Shown here one piece after another: positions 18,489 through 29,026 of a DNA stretch of 64,000 nucleotides. Below the pieces are notes generated by a model. The model made no database searches. It was not told the origin of the DNA and saw nothing but the letters and a program-made list of their open reading frames with translations. Both the position numbers and the translations under genes were made by a program. Source of the stretch: JAHDBG01 sp963922685 (GTDB lineage: Bacteria > Pseudomonadota > Gammaproteobacteria > Chromatiales > Chromatiaceae); contig CAWUJM010000001.1 of assembly GCA_963922685.1 (NCBI GenBank), positions 27,763 through 91,762 on the forward strand. Direction: 5' to 3'. Within the stretch, counting starts at the first letter, position 1. Each line of letters begins with the position of its first letter.

Positions 18489-19556
18489 GGGGTACGACCC
18501 CAGAAGTTTGCAGAAACAGGCTTGCTGAGATAACCCTGCGAGAGCAGCAGCGACATCTGCGTCCTGCTGATGTCCCAACAGATCGACAAAAAAGAGGTAA
18601 TCCCAGCGGCCCTGACGGGATGGCCGCGACTCAATCCGGCTCATACTGATATGGTGTTCTGCCAGCGGTGCCAGCAGATGATATAACCCGCCAGGCTGAT
18701 TCCGGGTAGATAAAATCAGGCTGGTCTTATCCTGACCAGAGGGTTCCGGTTGTTGTGCACCGAGCACAACAAAGCGAGTCGTGTTATCTGCTACATCAGC
18801 AATAGCATGTGCCAGCGTCTGCAACTGATAATGAGTTGCAGCCTCACAGCCGGCAATCGCCGCTGTATGCGGCTGTTGCGCTGCTCTGCGGGCTGCAGCA
18901 CCATTACTGTCAACAGCGACACAGGTCGCCTGCGGCAGATGTTTGCTGAGCCAGTGGCGACATTGTGCCAGCGCCTGCTGATGTGCATACACCGTCTGCA
19001 CCTGCGCTAAAGGTTGTGCCTGGCCCAGCAACTGGTGCTGAATACGTAATGTGACCTCAGCACAAATAAATAAAGTCGTCTGCACCAGACAATCCAGCGT
19101 GTGATTGACGGCACCTTCAGTCGAGTTTTCAATCGGGACTACGCCATAATCGACTTCGCGCATCTCGACAGCGCGGAAGATATCCGCGATCTGAGCATGA
19201 GGCTGCAACTGGACTGCCTGTCCGAAATGCTGCCATGCCGCTGTTTCAGTATAGGTGCCCGCCGGGCCCAGAAACGCCACCGTGAGCGGCTGTTCCAGTG
19301 CCAGACAGGCTGACATCACCTCCCGGAACAAACGCACCAGCACATCAGAGCTGAGGGGCCCCGGGTTATTTGCAGCCAGTTGACGCAACACCTGCGCTTC
19401 ACGCTCCGGACGATACATGGGAGCATCCGGATCAGCCACTCGCTTTAACTGACCAATCTGTTGTGCACACACAGCGCGCTGGTTCAGTAATTTCATCATG
19501 TGCTGATCAATCTGATCAATCTCAGCGCGAGCCTGAGCTAGGGTAACGTCCGTCAT
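18435..19556 (-). CDS. pheA: Bifunctional chorismate mutase / prephenate dehydratase (P-protein)
   Basis: A 373-residue enzyme that converts chorismate to prephenate and then to phenylpyruvate for phenylalanine synthesis. The AroQ chorismate mutase helices are at about 5-85 (RAEIDQIDQHMMKLLNQRA). The dehydratase domain starts at VAFLGPAGTYTETAAWQHFG and keeps the GVVPIENSTEGAV and NTTRF motifs. The C-terminal ACT domain with GLYHLLAPLAEHHISMSRIES senses phenylalanine. The start at 19556 has AGGTGA five bases upstream. Odd: after the normal family end (KLLGSYP), 17 residues (GGCSQSASWLDSGPFSR) are read from the MITE-like element. The peptide-binding lipoprotein gene ends 13 bases upstream, same strand. 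Confidence 0.95.
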   Translation of the reverse strand: MTDVTLAQARAEIDQIDQHMMKLLNQRAVCAQQIGQLKRVADPDAPMYRPEREAQVLRQLAANNPGPLSSDVLVRLFREVMSACLALEQPLTVAFLGPAGTYTETAAWQHFGQAVQLQPHAQIADIFRAVEMREVDYGVVPIENSTEGAVNHTLDCLVQTTLFICAEVTLRIQHQLLGQAQPLAQVQTVYAHQQALAQCRHWLSKHLPQATCVAVDSNGAAARRAAQQPHTAAIAGCEAATHYQLQTLAHAIADVADNTTRFVVLGAQQPEPSGQDKTSLILSTRNQPGGLYHLLAPLAEHHISMSRIESRPSRQGRWDYLFFVDLLGHQQDADVAAALAGLSQQACFCKLLGSYPGGCSQSASWLDSGPFSR

Positions 19557-19568
19557 ATCATTCACCTG

Positions 19569-21764
19569 TTATGATTCAGCACGCCGTACCATGGCACGCT
19601 CGCGTTGCCGGTACTGACGTATCGCAACCAGCAGCAGGATCAACGGCAACAAACAGATCAGGAACAAAGGCCACATGACCGGTTGATTCCAGGCTGCCTG
19701 TTGCTCAGCCCGCTGTGCGCCGTCAATCCGCTTATATTTCAGCGTATTGTTCGCCATCAGATGCGGCAATGCATTCTGATACCAGGCATGGTGCAGGCTG
19801 AAGCCTTTCGGAAAAAAGCCGAGCAACCAGGGGACTTCGGTGCGCAGAATTGTAACCATCTGATCAATCAACTGCTGCCGAACAGCGTTATCCGGCAGAT
19901 CCTTCATCTGCTCAAACAATTGATCAAACCCGGCATGGGCAAAATTGGCTGCATTCTCACCGTGATGTTTCACCTTGCCATTCGGGCCATACAACAGGAA
20001 TAAAAAATTCTCAGGATCCGGATAATCCGCATTCCAGCCCCAGCTGAAGATCTGGGCAGTACCCTTACGCATCTTATCCTGAAACCGGTTATAGTCGGTT
20101 GCGCGCACCACCAGCTGAATACCGAGCTGTCCGAACTGTTGTGTATACCATTGTAAAACGGCCTGACTACCCGGCCCGGTCTGCGCGGTATCATAGTACA
20201 GGATCAGCGGGCCACCGGTGACCGGGTCACGACCGTCAGGATACCCGGCATCGGCCAGCAATTGTTGTGCTTCAGCAAGCGGACGACGTTGTATTCTGCC
20301 CTGCTGCCAGATGTGGGTCTGTGGATTGATACCGGCCTGGCCCGCCCGGTAACCAAAGAGTCCTGGCGGTAACGGCCCCTGAGCGACCTCGCCACGACCA
20401 TTCTGAAAGATGGCGACAAAAGACTCCCAGTCCAGTGCAATCGCCAGTGCCTGGCGCAATAAGCGGGCACGCTGCTGATCCGCCGGATCGTCCGGCTGGC
20501 CACCAACCACCGGGTCCAGCAGGTTAAACCCGGTATAAAATAATGAAGTCTGTACCGCTGTACTGAGCTGAATGCCACGTGCCTGCATCTCTGGGGTGAG
20601 TTGTGCTTCGCCGTCTGCGCCAAACTGAATCGCCTGATCAAAGCTATCCGAACTGATTCCGGCATTATCATAATAGCCCTGTAAAAACTGATTCCAGCGC
20701 GGAATCGCCTCTTTTTCCAGGCGGTACACTGCCTGATCAATAAACGGCATCGGCTGACCGGCATCGATCAGCAACCCGGCTGCACGCTGTGCAGCACTAC
20801 CTTCAGCCGGATAACGCTCGCCACGAAAATTCGGGTTACGGCTGAGCGTCATACGCAGGTTCGGGTTATTCTCCGTCAGCATAAAAGGGCCGGTACCAAC
20901 CGGATACCAGTTCAGATTCAGATTTCTGGCTGCCATGCCTGGCTGGGCATAAAAGCGTTCGACTTCCCAGGGCATTGGCGCAAAAAAATTCATCGCCAGC
21001 CAGAATATGAATTGCGGATAACGTTGCCGGATGCGGATACTGAAACGTCGGTCATCCAGCACCCGGACGCCGGATAAGGGCAGCGGACGCAGATCAGTCC
21101 ACAAACGCCCGGCCTGCTGATCCGCTACCACCTGCGCATCCGCCAGCCGGGTAAATTCCGTGAAACCGACAATATGCTCAGCCATCAGACTGGCCACCGG
21201 CGAATGCAGGCGTGTCAGGGCCAGCCGCTTGATCTGGTAAAGATAGTCATCTGCATGTAATGTACGTGTGCCAGTCTGCGCAAAATCAGCTAAGGTATAA
21301 CGATCTGCCAGCGCGTCAGCGGCCAGTGGCCAGTACTGCCAGGTACCTGTTGCTGTGCGGGCAAACGCCGGATGCGGCTGATACTGAATTCCGGGCTGCA
21401 GGGTGATGTGATATTCGGTAAACGCGACCTGATCCGGGTCCGGATCATCCGGCAATCGCTGACCCTGTGCGTCCAGATAGTAGATCTCCGGCATCTGACT
21501 GGCGGTCAGCGGTATCAGCTGATAGGGCCGTTGCAGATAATGATATTGCAGCGGTGGTTCATAGATCTGCGAAATAAAGGCCCATTCATTTGAACTGTAA
21601 GAACGGGCCGGATCCAGATGTTTAGGACGTTCGCTGAAGGAACTGAAAAAAACTGCCCGCGCAGCGGCATCTGCCGGGTACGGGCTGTTCCACAAGGCAC
21701 CGGAACAACCGAATAGCAGGCTGCATAAGGCACTGTAACTGATGAGCCGAAAGATAAACATCAT
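19569..21764 (-). CDS. Peptide-binding ABC transporter lipoprotein (SBP_bac_5) with C-terminal membrane anchor
   Basis: A 731-residue solute-binding protein of the oligopeptide/dipeptide family. The N-terminal signal has a lipobox LLFGC (Cys20). The body shows family features: [60 protein letters not shown] and the [20 protein letters not shown] ligand-lobe motif. Unusual is a C-terminal hydrophobic helix ([19 protein letters not shown]) followed by an Arg-rich tail, so the protein appears anchored at both ends. This layout suggests a fixed receptor rather than a free binding protein. It lies 13 bases before pheA on the same strand and is divergent from fabI. Confidence 0.85.
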   Translation of the reverse strand: MMFIFRLISYSALCSLLFGCSGALWNSPYPADAAARAVFFSSFSERPKHLDPARSYSSNEWAFISQIYEPPLQYHYLQRPYQLIPLTASQMPEIYYLDAQGQRLPDDPDPDQVAFTEYHITLQPGIQYQPHPAFARTATGTWQYWPLAADALADRYTLADFAQTGTRTLHADDYLYQIKRLALTRLHSPVASLMAEHIVGFTEFTRLADAQVVADQQAGRLWTDLRPLPLSGVRVLDDRRFSIRIRQRYPQFIFWLAMNFFAPMPWEVERFYAQPGMAARNLNLNWYPVGTGPFMLTENNPNLRMTLSRNPNFRGERYPAEGSAAQRAAGLLIDAGQPMPFIDQAVYRLEKEAIPRWNQFLQGYYDNAGISSDSFDQAIQFGADGEAQLTPEMQARGIQLSTAVQTSLFYTGFNLLDPVVGGQPDDPADQQRARLLRQALAIALDWESFVAIFQNGRGEVAQGPLPPGLFGYRAGQAGINPQTHIWQQGRIQRRPLAEAQQLLADAGYPDGRDPVTGGPLILYYDTAQTGPGSQAVLQWYTQQFGQLGIQLVVRATDYNRFQDKMRKGTAQIFSWGWNADYPDPENFLFLLYGPNGKVKHHGENAANFAHAGFDQLFEQMKDLPDNAVRQQLIDQMVTILRTEVPWLLGFFPKGFSLHHAWYQNALPHLMANNTLKYKRIDGAQRAEQQAAWNQPVMWPLFLICLLPLILLLVAIRQYRQRERAMVRRAES

Positions 21765-21839
21765 GCGATTATGTCAGATACCTGCGTTACCCGAGCCTGT
21801 CTGCAGCAGACTCACCTCAATCTGAACAGAGGAAATATT

Positions 21840-22616
21840 ATGGGCTTTCTTGCTAACAAACGTGCACTGATTACCGGGGTTGCCAGTCGCCGCTCTATTG
21901 CGTATGGCGTGGCTGCCGCGATGCATCGGGAAGGTGCCGAACTGGCATTTACCTGCCAGAACGACAAGCTGAAAGAGCGCGTGGCTGCACTGGCACAAGA
22001 GTTTGATTCAGACATCGTGATCCCGCTGGATGTGAGCAATGATGCGCAGATCGCACAGGCCTTTACTGAGCTGGGCACTCACTGGGACGGGCTGGATGCA
22101 CTGGTGCATTCAATTGCCTTTGTGCAGCGCAGCCAGCTGGAAGGCAGCTATGCAGATGCCGTGACCCGGGAAGGCTTTCATGTGGCACATGATATCAGTT
22201 CGTACAGCCTGGCAGCGTTAGCCCAGGCAGCACGCCCGCTGATGCAGGGCCGCCAGGCTGCGATCGTGACGATGTCGTATCTGGGCGCGCTGCGCACGAT
22301 ACCGAATTATAACGTGATGGGCGTCGCCAAGGCCTCACTGGAGGCGAATATGCGTTATCTGGCAGACAGCTTAGGACCGGAAGGCATCCGGGTCAATGCA
22401 GTCTCCGCCGGGCCGATCCGCACCCTGGCGGCCTCCGGTATTGCCGGATTCCGGGATCTGCTGGCCGAAGCAGAAAAACGTACCCCGCTGCGCCGTAATG
22501 TGAGCATTGAACAGGTCGGTAATGCGAGTGCCTTTTTATGCTCAGATCTGGCTTCCGGTATGACCGGAGACGTGTTGTATGTTGATGCCGGGTACCATAT
22601 TCTGGGTGTGGTGTAG
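21840..22616 (+). CDS. fabI: Enoyl-[acyl-carrier-protein] reductase (NADH)
   Basis: A 258-residue short-chain dehydrogenase-type enzyme, the last step of each fatty-acid elongation cycle. The Rossmann segment ([19 protein letters not shown]) has the FabI-type spacing. The catalytic tyrosine and lysine lie in [20 protein letters not shown] (Tyr-x6-Lys), and [12 protein letters not shown] is the FabI substrate loop. The start at 21840 follows an AGAGGA site. FabI is the target of triclosan; nothing in the sequence indicates altered sensitivity. It is transcribed divergently from the peptide-binding lipoprotein, with mtaD following 18 bases later. Confidence 0.96.
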   Translation: MGFLANKRALITGVASRRSIAYGVAAAMHREGAELAFTCQNDKLKERVAALAQEFDSDIVIPLDVSNDAQIAQAFTELGTHWDGLDALVHSIAFVQRSQLEGSYADAVTREGFHVAHDISSYSLAALAQAARPLMQGRQAAIVTMSYLGALRTIPNYNVMGVAKASLEANMRYLADSLGPEGIRVNAVSAGPIRTLAASGIAGFRDLLAEAEKRTPLRRNVSIEQVGNASAFLCSDLASGMTGDVLYVDAGYHILGVV

Positions 22617-22634
22617 ATATCAGGAACAGATGCT

Positions 22635-23951
22635 ATGCAGGTCGATACGCTGATCCATGCCCGCTGGATTCTCCCGGTAGAACCGACCGGCACCCTACTC
22701 ACACAACACAGCTTAGCGATTCAGGACGGACACATCTCTGCTTTGCTACCTGGCACCGAGGCACGCGTACATTGCCAGGCTGATCAGGTCATTGAACTAC
22801 CGCAGCATCTCCTGATGCCGGGCCTGGTAAATGCGCACACACACAGCCCGATGAGCCTGTTGCGTGGCATCGCGGACGATCTGCCACTGATGCCCTGGCT
22901 GCAGGAACATATCTGGCCAACCGAGGCACGCTGGGTCAGTGCACAATTTGTTGCGGATGGCAGCCGCCTGGCAATTGCCGAAATGATCCGCAGCGGCACC
23001 ACCTGTTTCAACGATATGTATTTCTTTCCCGATGCAACCGCACAGGTGGCAGCAGAGATCGGGATGCGGGCAGTGGTCGGATTAATCCTGCTGGATGCAC
23101 CGACTGCCTGGGCCACAGATTCCGCAGACTATCTGGCGCAGGCACAAACCGTGCATGCAGCACTGCATGACGAACCGCTGATCACGACGGCGATCGCACC
23201 ACACGCACCCTACACGGTCAGTGATGCGTTGTTGCGTGATGCAATCGCGCATCATGCTCTGCCAGCACGGGTGCACATGCATGTGCATGAGACAGCAGAC
23301 GAGGTACAGGACAGCCTGACGCAATATGGCATACGTCCACTGCAACGGCTACAGCAGTCAGGTCTGCTGCATGATCAGTTGCTGGCGGTACATATGACCC
23401 AGCTGACCGGGGCTGAGATCGCACAACTGGCAACAACCGGCGTGCATGTGGTGCACTGCCCGGAATCGAATATGAAGCTGGCTGCCGGAGCCTGTCCGGT
23501 GCAACAACTCCTGACTGCCGGAGTGAATGTCGCACTGGGCACGGACGGTGCAGCGAGCAACAATGACCTGGACATGCTGGGCGAATGTCGCACTGCCGCT
23601 CTGTTCGGCAAGCATGTGGCACAGGATGCGCAGGCGGTAGATGCTGAACAGGTGGTGCGGATGGCCACGCTCAACGGTGCCCAGGCACTGGGTCTGGCAG
23701 ACCAGATCGGTAGTTTACAACCAGGCAAGGCGGCAGACGTGATCGCACTCGATCTGGGCCAGCCAGCCACGCAGCCGGTATATCATCCGTTGTCGCATCT
23801 GGTCTACAGCGCGGCCCGTGATCAGGTCAGCGATGTCTGGATTGCCGGACAGCACCAGCTGGCAAACGGGCAACTCACCTGCCTGGATAGCACCGTCCTG
23901 CAGACACAGGCAGAACACTGGCAGGCCCGCATCAGCTCATCCGGCACCTGA
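22635..23951 (+). CDS. mtaD: 5-methylthioadenosine / S-adenosylhomocysteine deaminase (TRZ/ATZ family)
   Basis: A 438-residue amidohydrolase. It has the metal-binding HTHSPMSLLRG block, HxxHVHE (VHMHVHETADEVQD), a downstream HMTQL histidine and the LGTDGAASNNDLDM metal aspartate, as in MtaD/SahH-deaminases of the cytosine-deaminase-like superfamily. It would deaminate 5'-methylthioadenosine or S-adenosylhomocysteine, by-products of SAM use. The exact substrate among TRZ/ATZ enzymes cannot be read from sequence. It is adjacent to fabI on the same strand and convergent with grxD. Confidence 0.88.
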   Translation: MQVDTLIHARWILPVEPTGTLLTQHSLAIQDGHISALLPGTEARVHCQADQVIELPQHLLMPGLVNAHTHSPMSLLRGIADDLPLMPWLQEHIWPTEARWVSAQFVADGSRLAIAEMIRSGTTCFNDMYFFPDATAQVAAEIGMRAVVGLILLDAPTAWATDSADYLAQAQTVHAALHDEPLITTAIAPHAPYTVSDALLRDAIAHHALPARVHMHVHETADEVQDSLTQYGIRPLQRLQQSGLLHDQLLAVHMTQLTGAEIAQLATTGVHVVHCPESNMKLAAGACPVQQLLTAGVNVALGTDGAASNNDLDMLGECRTAALFGKHVAQDAQAVDAEQVVRMATLNGAQALGLADQIGSLQPGKAADVIALDLGQPATQPVYHPLSHLVYSAARDQVSDVWIAGQHQLANGQLTCLDSTVLQTQAEHWQARISSSGT

Positions 23952-23981
23952 AGCCGCAGATGCCGGACAAATCACAGTCGG

Positions 23982-24317
23982 TCAGTCAGCAGCCTGTACA
24001 GCAGCCGTCATTGCCTTTTTCAGCTCACCGCTGGTATGCATCTCCAGTGTGATATCACACCCGCCGATCAGCTCACCGCCGATATAGATCTGCGGGAAAG
24101 TCGGCCAGTCCGCGAAACGCGGCAGGTTGGCAAAGATCTCCGGATCAGACAGCACATTCACATGGGCAAACGGCACACCACAATCCTGCAGTGCCGCTGC
24201 CGCACGTGACGAAAAGCCACACTGTGGAAACTGCGGTGTTCCTTTCATAAAGATGACCACCGGATTCTGTTCAACCTGCTCGCGGATACGCGCTAAAACA
24301 TTCATATAATCTTTCAT
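23982..24317 (-). CDS. grxD: Monothiol glutaredoxin Grx4 (CGFS type)
   Basis: A 111-residue monothiol glutaredoxin. The active site CGFS lies in TPQFPQCGFSSRAA and the glutathione-binding WPTFPQIYIGGELIGGCD follows. These proteins carry glutathione-ligated [2Fe-2S] clusters and hand them to iron-sulphur assembly partners. The start at 24317 has AGGA 6-9 bases upstream. Length matches the E. coli protein (115). It is monocistronic and divergent from the rubredoxin gene, 144 bases away; both handle iron, but a shared control is not visible. Confidence 0.95.
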   Translation of the reverse strand: MKDYMNVLARIREQVEQNPVVIFMKGTPQFPQCGFSSRAAAALQDCGVPFAHVNVLSDPEIFANLPRFADWPTFPQIYIGGELIGGCDITLEMHTSGELKKAMTAAVQAAD

Positions 24318-24461
24318 CCTGCATAAAGGCGTGGAAACGACTTGGCTTCAGCCACTGAAAGTGGCATCATTTTAACCGAGTGCCGGTCGGTGCACACCCA
24401 CTGAATCCTGCGCTGCACCAGGCGCACGACTTATTCTGCTAATCCATGGAATCAATACCCG

Positions 24462-24626
24462 ATGAAGACTTACATATGCACCGTCTGCGGCTATGTCTAT
24501 GACGAAAACCTGGGCGATCCTGATGCCGGTATTCAACCCGGTACCCTATGGGCGGATGTACCGGAAGACTGGGTCTGCCCGGACTGTGGTATGAGTAAAG
24601 ACGAGTTTGAAATGATGGAAATCTGA
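24462..24626 (+). CDS. Rubredoxin
   Basis: A 54-residue small iron protein. Two CxxC motifs, [12 protein letters not shown] near the start and [12 protein letters not shown] near the end, give the four cysteines of the Fe(Cys)4 site, with the usual [12 protein letters not shown] between them. Rubredoxins pass single electrons in the cytoplasm, for example to alkane hydroxylases or oxygen-reducing enzymes; no partner is beside it. Start at 24462; the ribosome site is weak (GGA about 11 bases upstream). The stop is 13 bases before a strong hairpin at 24639-24661. Confidence 0.95.
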   Translation: MKTYICTVCGYVYDENLGDPDAGIQPGTLWADVPEDWVCPDCGMSKDEFEMMEI

Positions 24627-24638
24627 GTCTGATCCCGA

Positions 24639-24661
24639 CCCTGAGGTCAGAGACCTCAGGG
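24639..24661. terminator. Bidirectional hairpin between rubredoxin gene and pepA
   Basis: A perfect 10-bp stem (CCCTGAGGTC / GACCTCAGGG) with an AGA loop, placed between convergent genes and overlapping the pepA stop codon at 24656. Placement suggests a terminator for both genes, although no long T-run follows. Confidence 0.6.
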
Positions 24662-26140
24662 AGACAGATGACCTGCAGCATAATTCTCCAGAAACTGCAG
24701 TAATAACAATACCGGACGTCCGGTGGCACCCTTCTTTTTGCCCGAATACCAGGCCGTACCTGCAATATCCAGATGGGCCCAGCGGAACTTGCTGGTAAAG
24801 CGCGATAAGAAGAGTGCAGCGGTAATGGTACCGGCAGCCCGGTCACCCACATTCGCCACGTCCGCAAAATTCGACTTTAACACCTCGGCATAATCATCCC
24901 ACAAGGGCAATTGCCAGGCACGATCCTGCGCTGCTTCGCCTGCCGCCAGAATTGCCTGCGCCAGATCGTCATCATTCGCCATCAGGCCGGTTGCCTCATG
25001 ACCCAACGCAACCACACAGGCCCCGGTCAGGGTTGCAATATCAATCACGACTGCCGGTTTGAACTGCTCGGTATAGGTCAGTGCATCGCACAATAACAAA
25101 CGCCCTTCGGCATCAGTGTTAAGAATTTCGATCGTCTGACCTGACAGGGAAGTCACAATATCACCCGGTTTGGTCGCATTGCCACCCGGCAGGTTCTCAC
25201 TGCTGGGCACCACACCCACCACATTGATCGGCAATTGCAACTCAGCACACGCCGCCAGTACACCCAGCACACTTGCCCCGCCACACATATCAAACTTCAT
25301 CTCATCCATCTTTGCGGCTGGCTTCAGCGAAATACCACCGGCGTCGAACGTCACTGCCTTACCGACCAGTGCAACCGGTGCGGCATCTGTCGGACCACCA
25401 GTATAGCGCAGCATGATCAGCTTCGCTGGTTGCCGACTACCTCGCGATACCGACAGGAAGGAACCCATGCCCAGCGCCTCCAGCTCTGGCTCGCCCAGCA
25501 CCGATACATTCAGCGCGGCATACTGTGTGCCGAGCTGCTGTGCCCGTTCGGCCAACACCGCCGGGGTACACAGATTACCCGGTAGGTTTGCCAGATCGCG
25601 GGTCAGCTTCAGCCCAGTGCATGCTGCTGCGGTCTGTGTCACGACCGCCTGTACCACAGCCAGATCGTCCGCCTGTGCAACCTGCAGTGTTAACTGAGAC
25701 AGCGGCACATCCGGCACGGCCTCCGGCTGACTCTTACACTGATCAAACCGATACAGTGCCCGGTCTGCCGCCAGAACGGCACTGCGTGCCAGTGTGGCCG
25801 CTGCTATCCCGGTCTGTGTCGGCAGACATAACACCGCATCAGCCACACCGTTCGCCTGCAGTGCGCGAACTGCCTGTTCCACCGCCCGACCAAACGTCTG
25901 TACTGAGAATTTATCCGCCGGACCCAGCCCGAGCAGTAACACCCGCCGGGCCGGTAAGTCCGGCAGACCATATGCCAGCAGGCAGTCACCCTGCCTGGCC
26001 GGAAAATCTCCACGCTCCCAGAGTTGCTGTAACTGAGCTGTACCGACCAGCTCAGGTATCCGCCAGCCCTCATCCTGTACCGCACACACAATCATGCCGG
26101 TGGTTGCCGGCACCGAACCGTGCACCGCTGTATATAGCAT
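24656..26140 (-). CDS. pepA: Cytosol leucyl aminopeptidase
   Basis: A 494-residue M17 aminopeptidase that releases N-terminal residues from peptides; in E. coli PepA is also a DNA-binding regulator. The C-terminal catalytic domain has ALVGKAVTFDAGGISLKP with metal-binding residues, MKFDMCGGASVLG, and the family signature NTDAEGRLLLCDALTY. The start at 26140 has GGAG five bases upstream. The length is typical (E. coli 503). It is divergent from coaBC. Confidence 0.97.
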   Translation of the reverse strand: MLYTAVHGSVPATTGMIVCAVQDEGWRIPELVGTAQLQQLWERGDFPARQGDCLLAYGLPDLPARRVLLLGLGPADKFSVQTFGRAVEQAVRALQANGVADAVLCLPTQTGIAAATLARSAVLAADRALYRFDQCKSQPEAVPDVPLSQLTLQVAQADDLAVVQAVVTQTAAACTGLKLTRDLANLPGNLCTPAVLAERAQQLGTQYAALNVSVLGEPELEALGMGSFLSVSRGSRQPAKLIMLRYTGGPTDAAPVALVGKAVTFDAGGISLKPAAKMDEMKFDMCGGASVLGVLAACAELQLPINVVGVVPSSENLPGGNATKPGDIVTSLSGQTIEILNTDAEGRLLLCDALTYTEQFKPAVVIDIATLTGACVVALGHEATGLMANDDDLAQAILAAGEAAQDRAWQLPLWDDYAEVLKSNFADVANVGDRAAGTITAALFLSRFTSKFRWAHLDIAGTAWYSGKKKGATGRPVLLLLQFLENYAAGHLSP

Positions 26141-26213
26141 ACTGACTCCTCAAAAAAACCAGTTTCAGGCACCGGGCGAAAATTGCCTTCACCTGTCAAA
26201 CCAATTAAAGTAA

Positions 26214-27449
26214 ATGCCTATGGCACATTCTGATTCCTATATTCTGGCAGGCCGCCACATTCTGCTCGGCATCAGCGGTGGTATCGCGGCCTGCAAGACC
26301 GCTGAGCTGGCACGCCTGCTGGTCACTGCCGGCTGCGATGTGCGGGTTGTGATGACTCCGGCCGCGACACAGTTCATTGGCCCGCTGACATTACAGGCAA
26401 TCACCGGCTGGCCGGTCTCAACTGAGATCTTTGACCCGCAACAGGAAGCTGCCATGGGCCACATTGCGCTGGCACGCTGGGCTGACCTGATTGTGATTGC
26501 ACCCGCCAGTGCCAACTGTATCGCCAGACTGTATACCGGCCAGGCAGATACCTTACTGCATACTCTCTGCCTGGCCAGCACTGCACCGCTGGCACTGGCA
26601 CCGGCGATGAACATGCATATGTGGCAGCATCCGGCAACGCAGGCCAATATTCAGGGATTGCAACAACGCGGCGTCCTCTGCTGGGGCCCGGCAGATGGCG
26701 CTCAGGCCTGTGGCGACACAGGCCCGGGGCGCCTGTCAGAACCAACCGAGCTGTACCAGCATATTGTGACACACTTCACGCATGGCAGCCTGGCCGACTG
26801 CCACCTCCTGCTGACTGCCGGACCGACCCGGGAACCACTGGATACGGTACGCTATATCGGCAATCGCAGCTCCGGTAAGATGGGCTATGCCATCGCCGCC
26901 GCTGCAGTCGAGCAGGGTGCCCGGGTCACCCTGATCAGCGGGCCGACTGCGCTGGCCTGTCCGGCAGGTGTCACCCGCCACTCAGTGCAGACCGCACAAC
27001 AGATGTACGATCAGGTACTGGCACAGGTTACTCAGGCAGATATCTTCGTCGCCTGTGCGGCAGTGGCCGATTACCGGCCCGAGACCTGTGCTGACCATAA
27101 GATCAAAAAAGGCAGCACACCATACTCACTGACGCTGGTGCCGAATCCGGACATCCTGGCAACGGTTGCAGCCCTGCCGAAACCACCCTATTGCCTCGGC
27201 TTTGCAGCTGAAACTGATCAGGTGCTGGCACATGCTGAGGCAAAACGACAGGCGAAACAGATTCCGCTGCTCGCTGCCAACCGGGTCAGCAACACCGCAG
27301 GCATCGAAACGGACGAGAACGCCCTGACCCTGCTCTCAGATCAGGGCCGGATCCATCTGCCGCAACAGCCGAAACAACGTCTGGCCCGACAACTGATCCA
27401 CCACCTGGCCGAACAATATCATGCACAACTTACAGTTCAGAATCCTTGA
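26214..27449 (+). CDS. coaBC: Bifunctional phosphopantothenoylcysteine decarboxylase / phosphopantothenate-cysteine ligase
   Basis: A 411-residue enzyme for the second and third steps of coenzyme A synthesis from phosphopantothenate. The N-terminal flavin decarboxylase has [26 protein letters not shown] and the active-site cysteine in [10 protein letters not shown]. The C-terminal ligase has [12 protein letters not shown] and [16 protein letters not shown], and the K-IKKG motif (ADYRPE ... HKIKKG). Start at 26214; an alternative ATG is two codons on. Its 3' end overlaps the dut start by 29 bases. panC, another gene of this pathway, is at 47.2 kb. Confidence 0.96.
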   Translation: MPMAHSDSYILAGRHILLGISGGIAACKTAELARLLVTAGCDVRVVMTPAATQFIGPLTLQAITGWPVSTEIFDPQQEAAMGHIALARWADLIVIAPASANCIARLYTGQADTLLHTLCLASTAPLALAPAMNMHMWQHPATQANIQGLQQRGVLCWGPADGAQACGDTGPGRLSEPTELYQHIVTHFTHGSLADCHLLLTAGPTREPLDTVRYIGNRSSGKMGYAIAAAAVEQGARVTLISGPTALACPAGVTRHSVQTAQQMYDQVLAQVTQADIFVACAAVADYRPETCADHKIKKGSTPYSLTLVPNPDILATVAALPKPPYCLGFAAETDQVLAHAEAKRQAKQIPLLAANRVSNTAGIETDENALTLLSDQGRIHLPQQPKQRLARQLIHHLAEQYHAQLTVQNP

Positions 27450-27873
27450 CCCGCGCTTAGGTCGTGACTATCCGTTACCAACCTATGCCACGACCGGCTC
27501 AGCCGGCATGGACCTGCGGGCCATGCCGGAACACGCCTGCACCCTGGCCCCGGGGGACACAACACTGATTCCGACCGGTATGGCTGTTTATATTGCCGAT
27601 CCCGGCCTGGCAGCGATCATCCTGCCCCGCTCCGGTCTGGGCCATAAACATGGTATTGTACTCGGCAACCTGGTTGGTCTGATTGACTCAGATTATCAGG
27701 GCCAGCTATATGTATCATGCTGGAATCGCAGTGATAGCGAGTTCCATCTCGCGGTCGGTGAACGCATCGCCCAACTGGTGCTGGTGCCAGTGATCCAGGC
27801 ACAATTAACACAGGTTGATGAATTTATCACCACCGAGCGCGGCACCGGTGGCTTTGGTCATTCCGGCCGGTAA
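27421..27873 (+). CDS. dut: dUTP pyrophosphatase
   Basis: A 150-residue trimeric dUTPase that hydrolyses dUTP to dUMP, keeping uracil out of DNA and feeding thymidylate synthesis. All five motifs are visible: [41 protein letters not shown] and [10 protein letters not shown]. It overlaps coaBC by 29 bases, the neighbour pair also seen in E. coli (dfp-dut). It is the last gene before an IS-rich accessory patch. Confidence 0.98.
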   Translation: MHNLQFRILDPRLGRDYPLPTYATTGSAGMDLRAMPEHACTLAPGDTTLIPTGMAVYIADPGLAAIILPRSGLGHKHGIVLGNLVGLIDSDYQGQLYVSCWNRSDSEFHLAVGERIAQLVLVPVIQAQLTQVDEFITTERGTGGFGHSGR

Positions 27874-28056
27874 GAGTCAGGTTCAATGCATAAAATAACC
27901 TAATTACCACTCTTCTTAAGCCATAGTTACGTCATTCGCATTCAAGCCATTGATTAGCCATGTGATTTCACTTTTACCGCAGCCGATGTTGCTTCACTGT
28001 TAAGTGGACTTTTTCTGATGCTATAGGGCGTATCTGAAGCAGAGCTTAGTATGGGT

Positions 28057-28863
28057 GGTAATCAGGTAAAATAAAGGGTGGTGGTTAAATTAAAACTGCT
28101 ATTGCTAAGTTGTAGTTGTAGATGAAGAACTTAGTCATTATATGGTGCCAACAAGTTTTCTTAGAAAAAGATAAAGTTTTTCTCACATAACGAGCGAGGC
28201 GTTGACGTAAGGTATTATTCCAACGTTCAACATGGGCATTTTCTTTACCGACACTTTGATGAGTCTCTGTTGAAAACACTTTTTCATAAGCATGCCAGAA
28301 ATCACTGTAAGTATGGCATGATTTATAAGTTTCCGGAATCTTGTTCCACAGCCGACGACAACTTTCAATAGCTCGACTACCGATCACGAAAGCAATTACT
28401 TTACGAGTACGTCGACATAGTGCAATACAAACCCACTGCTTGTTGCTTTTCACCCGAATAAAAGACTACAGCTCGTCCAATTCCAAGATATCATCTGATT
28501 GGGCAGGCAGTAAGCTGTCTTTCAAATCGGGTAATTGCTGGACTTTTTTTTAACCAAGCGGATACTGTTTGTCGAGCAACTTTAAAAGTACGTTCAACGC
28601 CTCGAAAACTGCTACGTTCCTGATAGGCGCGAAGAATTTCTTCCTTACGTTCTTCGGTATAACGAGGTTCTGGGTTTAGCGTGCCATATTTACCACAGGC
28701 ATGGCAGTAATATTTTTGCTTGCCGCTAGCAGTTTTCCCATTCTTCTTTAATTGGGTACTTTGACAATGAGGGCAGTGGTGAGTTTTTTGAATCATAGGA
28801 CTTATCCTTAATTTCACTATACTGAACAATGAAACTAAAAGCAGTCTCTATTTTACCATTACC
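28057..28863 (-). mobile_element. IS1-family element, decayed
   Basis: About 807 bp bounded by imperfect inverted repeats: GGTAATCAGGTAAAATA at 28057 and the complement of GGTAATGGTAAAATA ending at 28863. It holds a broken IS1-type transposase on the minus strand. No target duplication is evident, so either the ends have decayed or a rearrangement has removed one flank. Confidence 0.7.
28085..28796 (-). pseudogene. IS1-family transposase, frameshifted and interrupted by a stop
   Basis: The N-terminal zinc ribbon (MIQKTHHCPHCQSTQLKKNG ... YYCHACGKYG) and HTH part read from 28796. At an 8-A run near 28551 the frame must jump by +1 to reach VQQLPDLKDSLLPAQ and the DDE part. An in-frame TAG at about 28465 then replaces the expected Trp in ELDELWSF. 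The rest (KSNKQWVCIALCRRTRKVIA to the end at 28085) keeps the DDE region, including NAHVERWNNTLRQRLAR. It resembles single-ORF IS1 relatives. Non-functional as read. Confidence 0.8.
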
Positions 28864-28942
28864 AAATAAAGAACCCCGCAGCAAGCTATGGGAAATCAGA
28901 CCCTGAGAGATTGAAAGATAATTCTCCGGAAGATTGGCATTA

Positions 28943-28951
28943 TGATATAAT
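28943..28951 (+). promoter_or_regulatory. Candidate extended -10 promoter of the amine oxidase
   Basis: TG-A-TATAAT, 75 bases before the oxidase start and 80 bases downstream of the IS1 remnant. No matching -35 hexamer is found at 16-18 bases. Confidence 0.45.
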
Positions 28952-29026
28952 CCGAGCTTAACGGCGTATTTTGCGCAAGGTGCTGTTACTCGTAGTCTTT
29001 TATATACAATATAAGGAACCAACATT

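Noticed and set aside
25525..26145. Long plus-strand open frame (206 codons) opposite pepA
   Set aside because: It is rich in Pro, Arg and Ser and lies antisense to the well-supported pepA; no family features.
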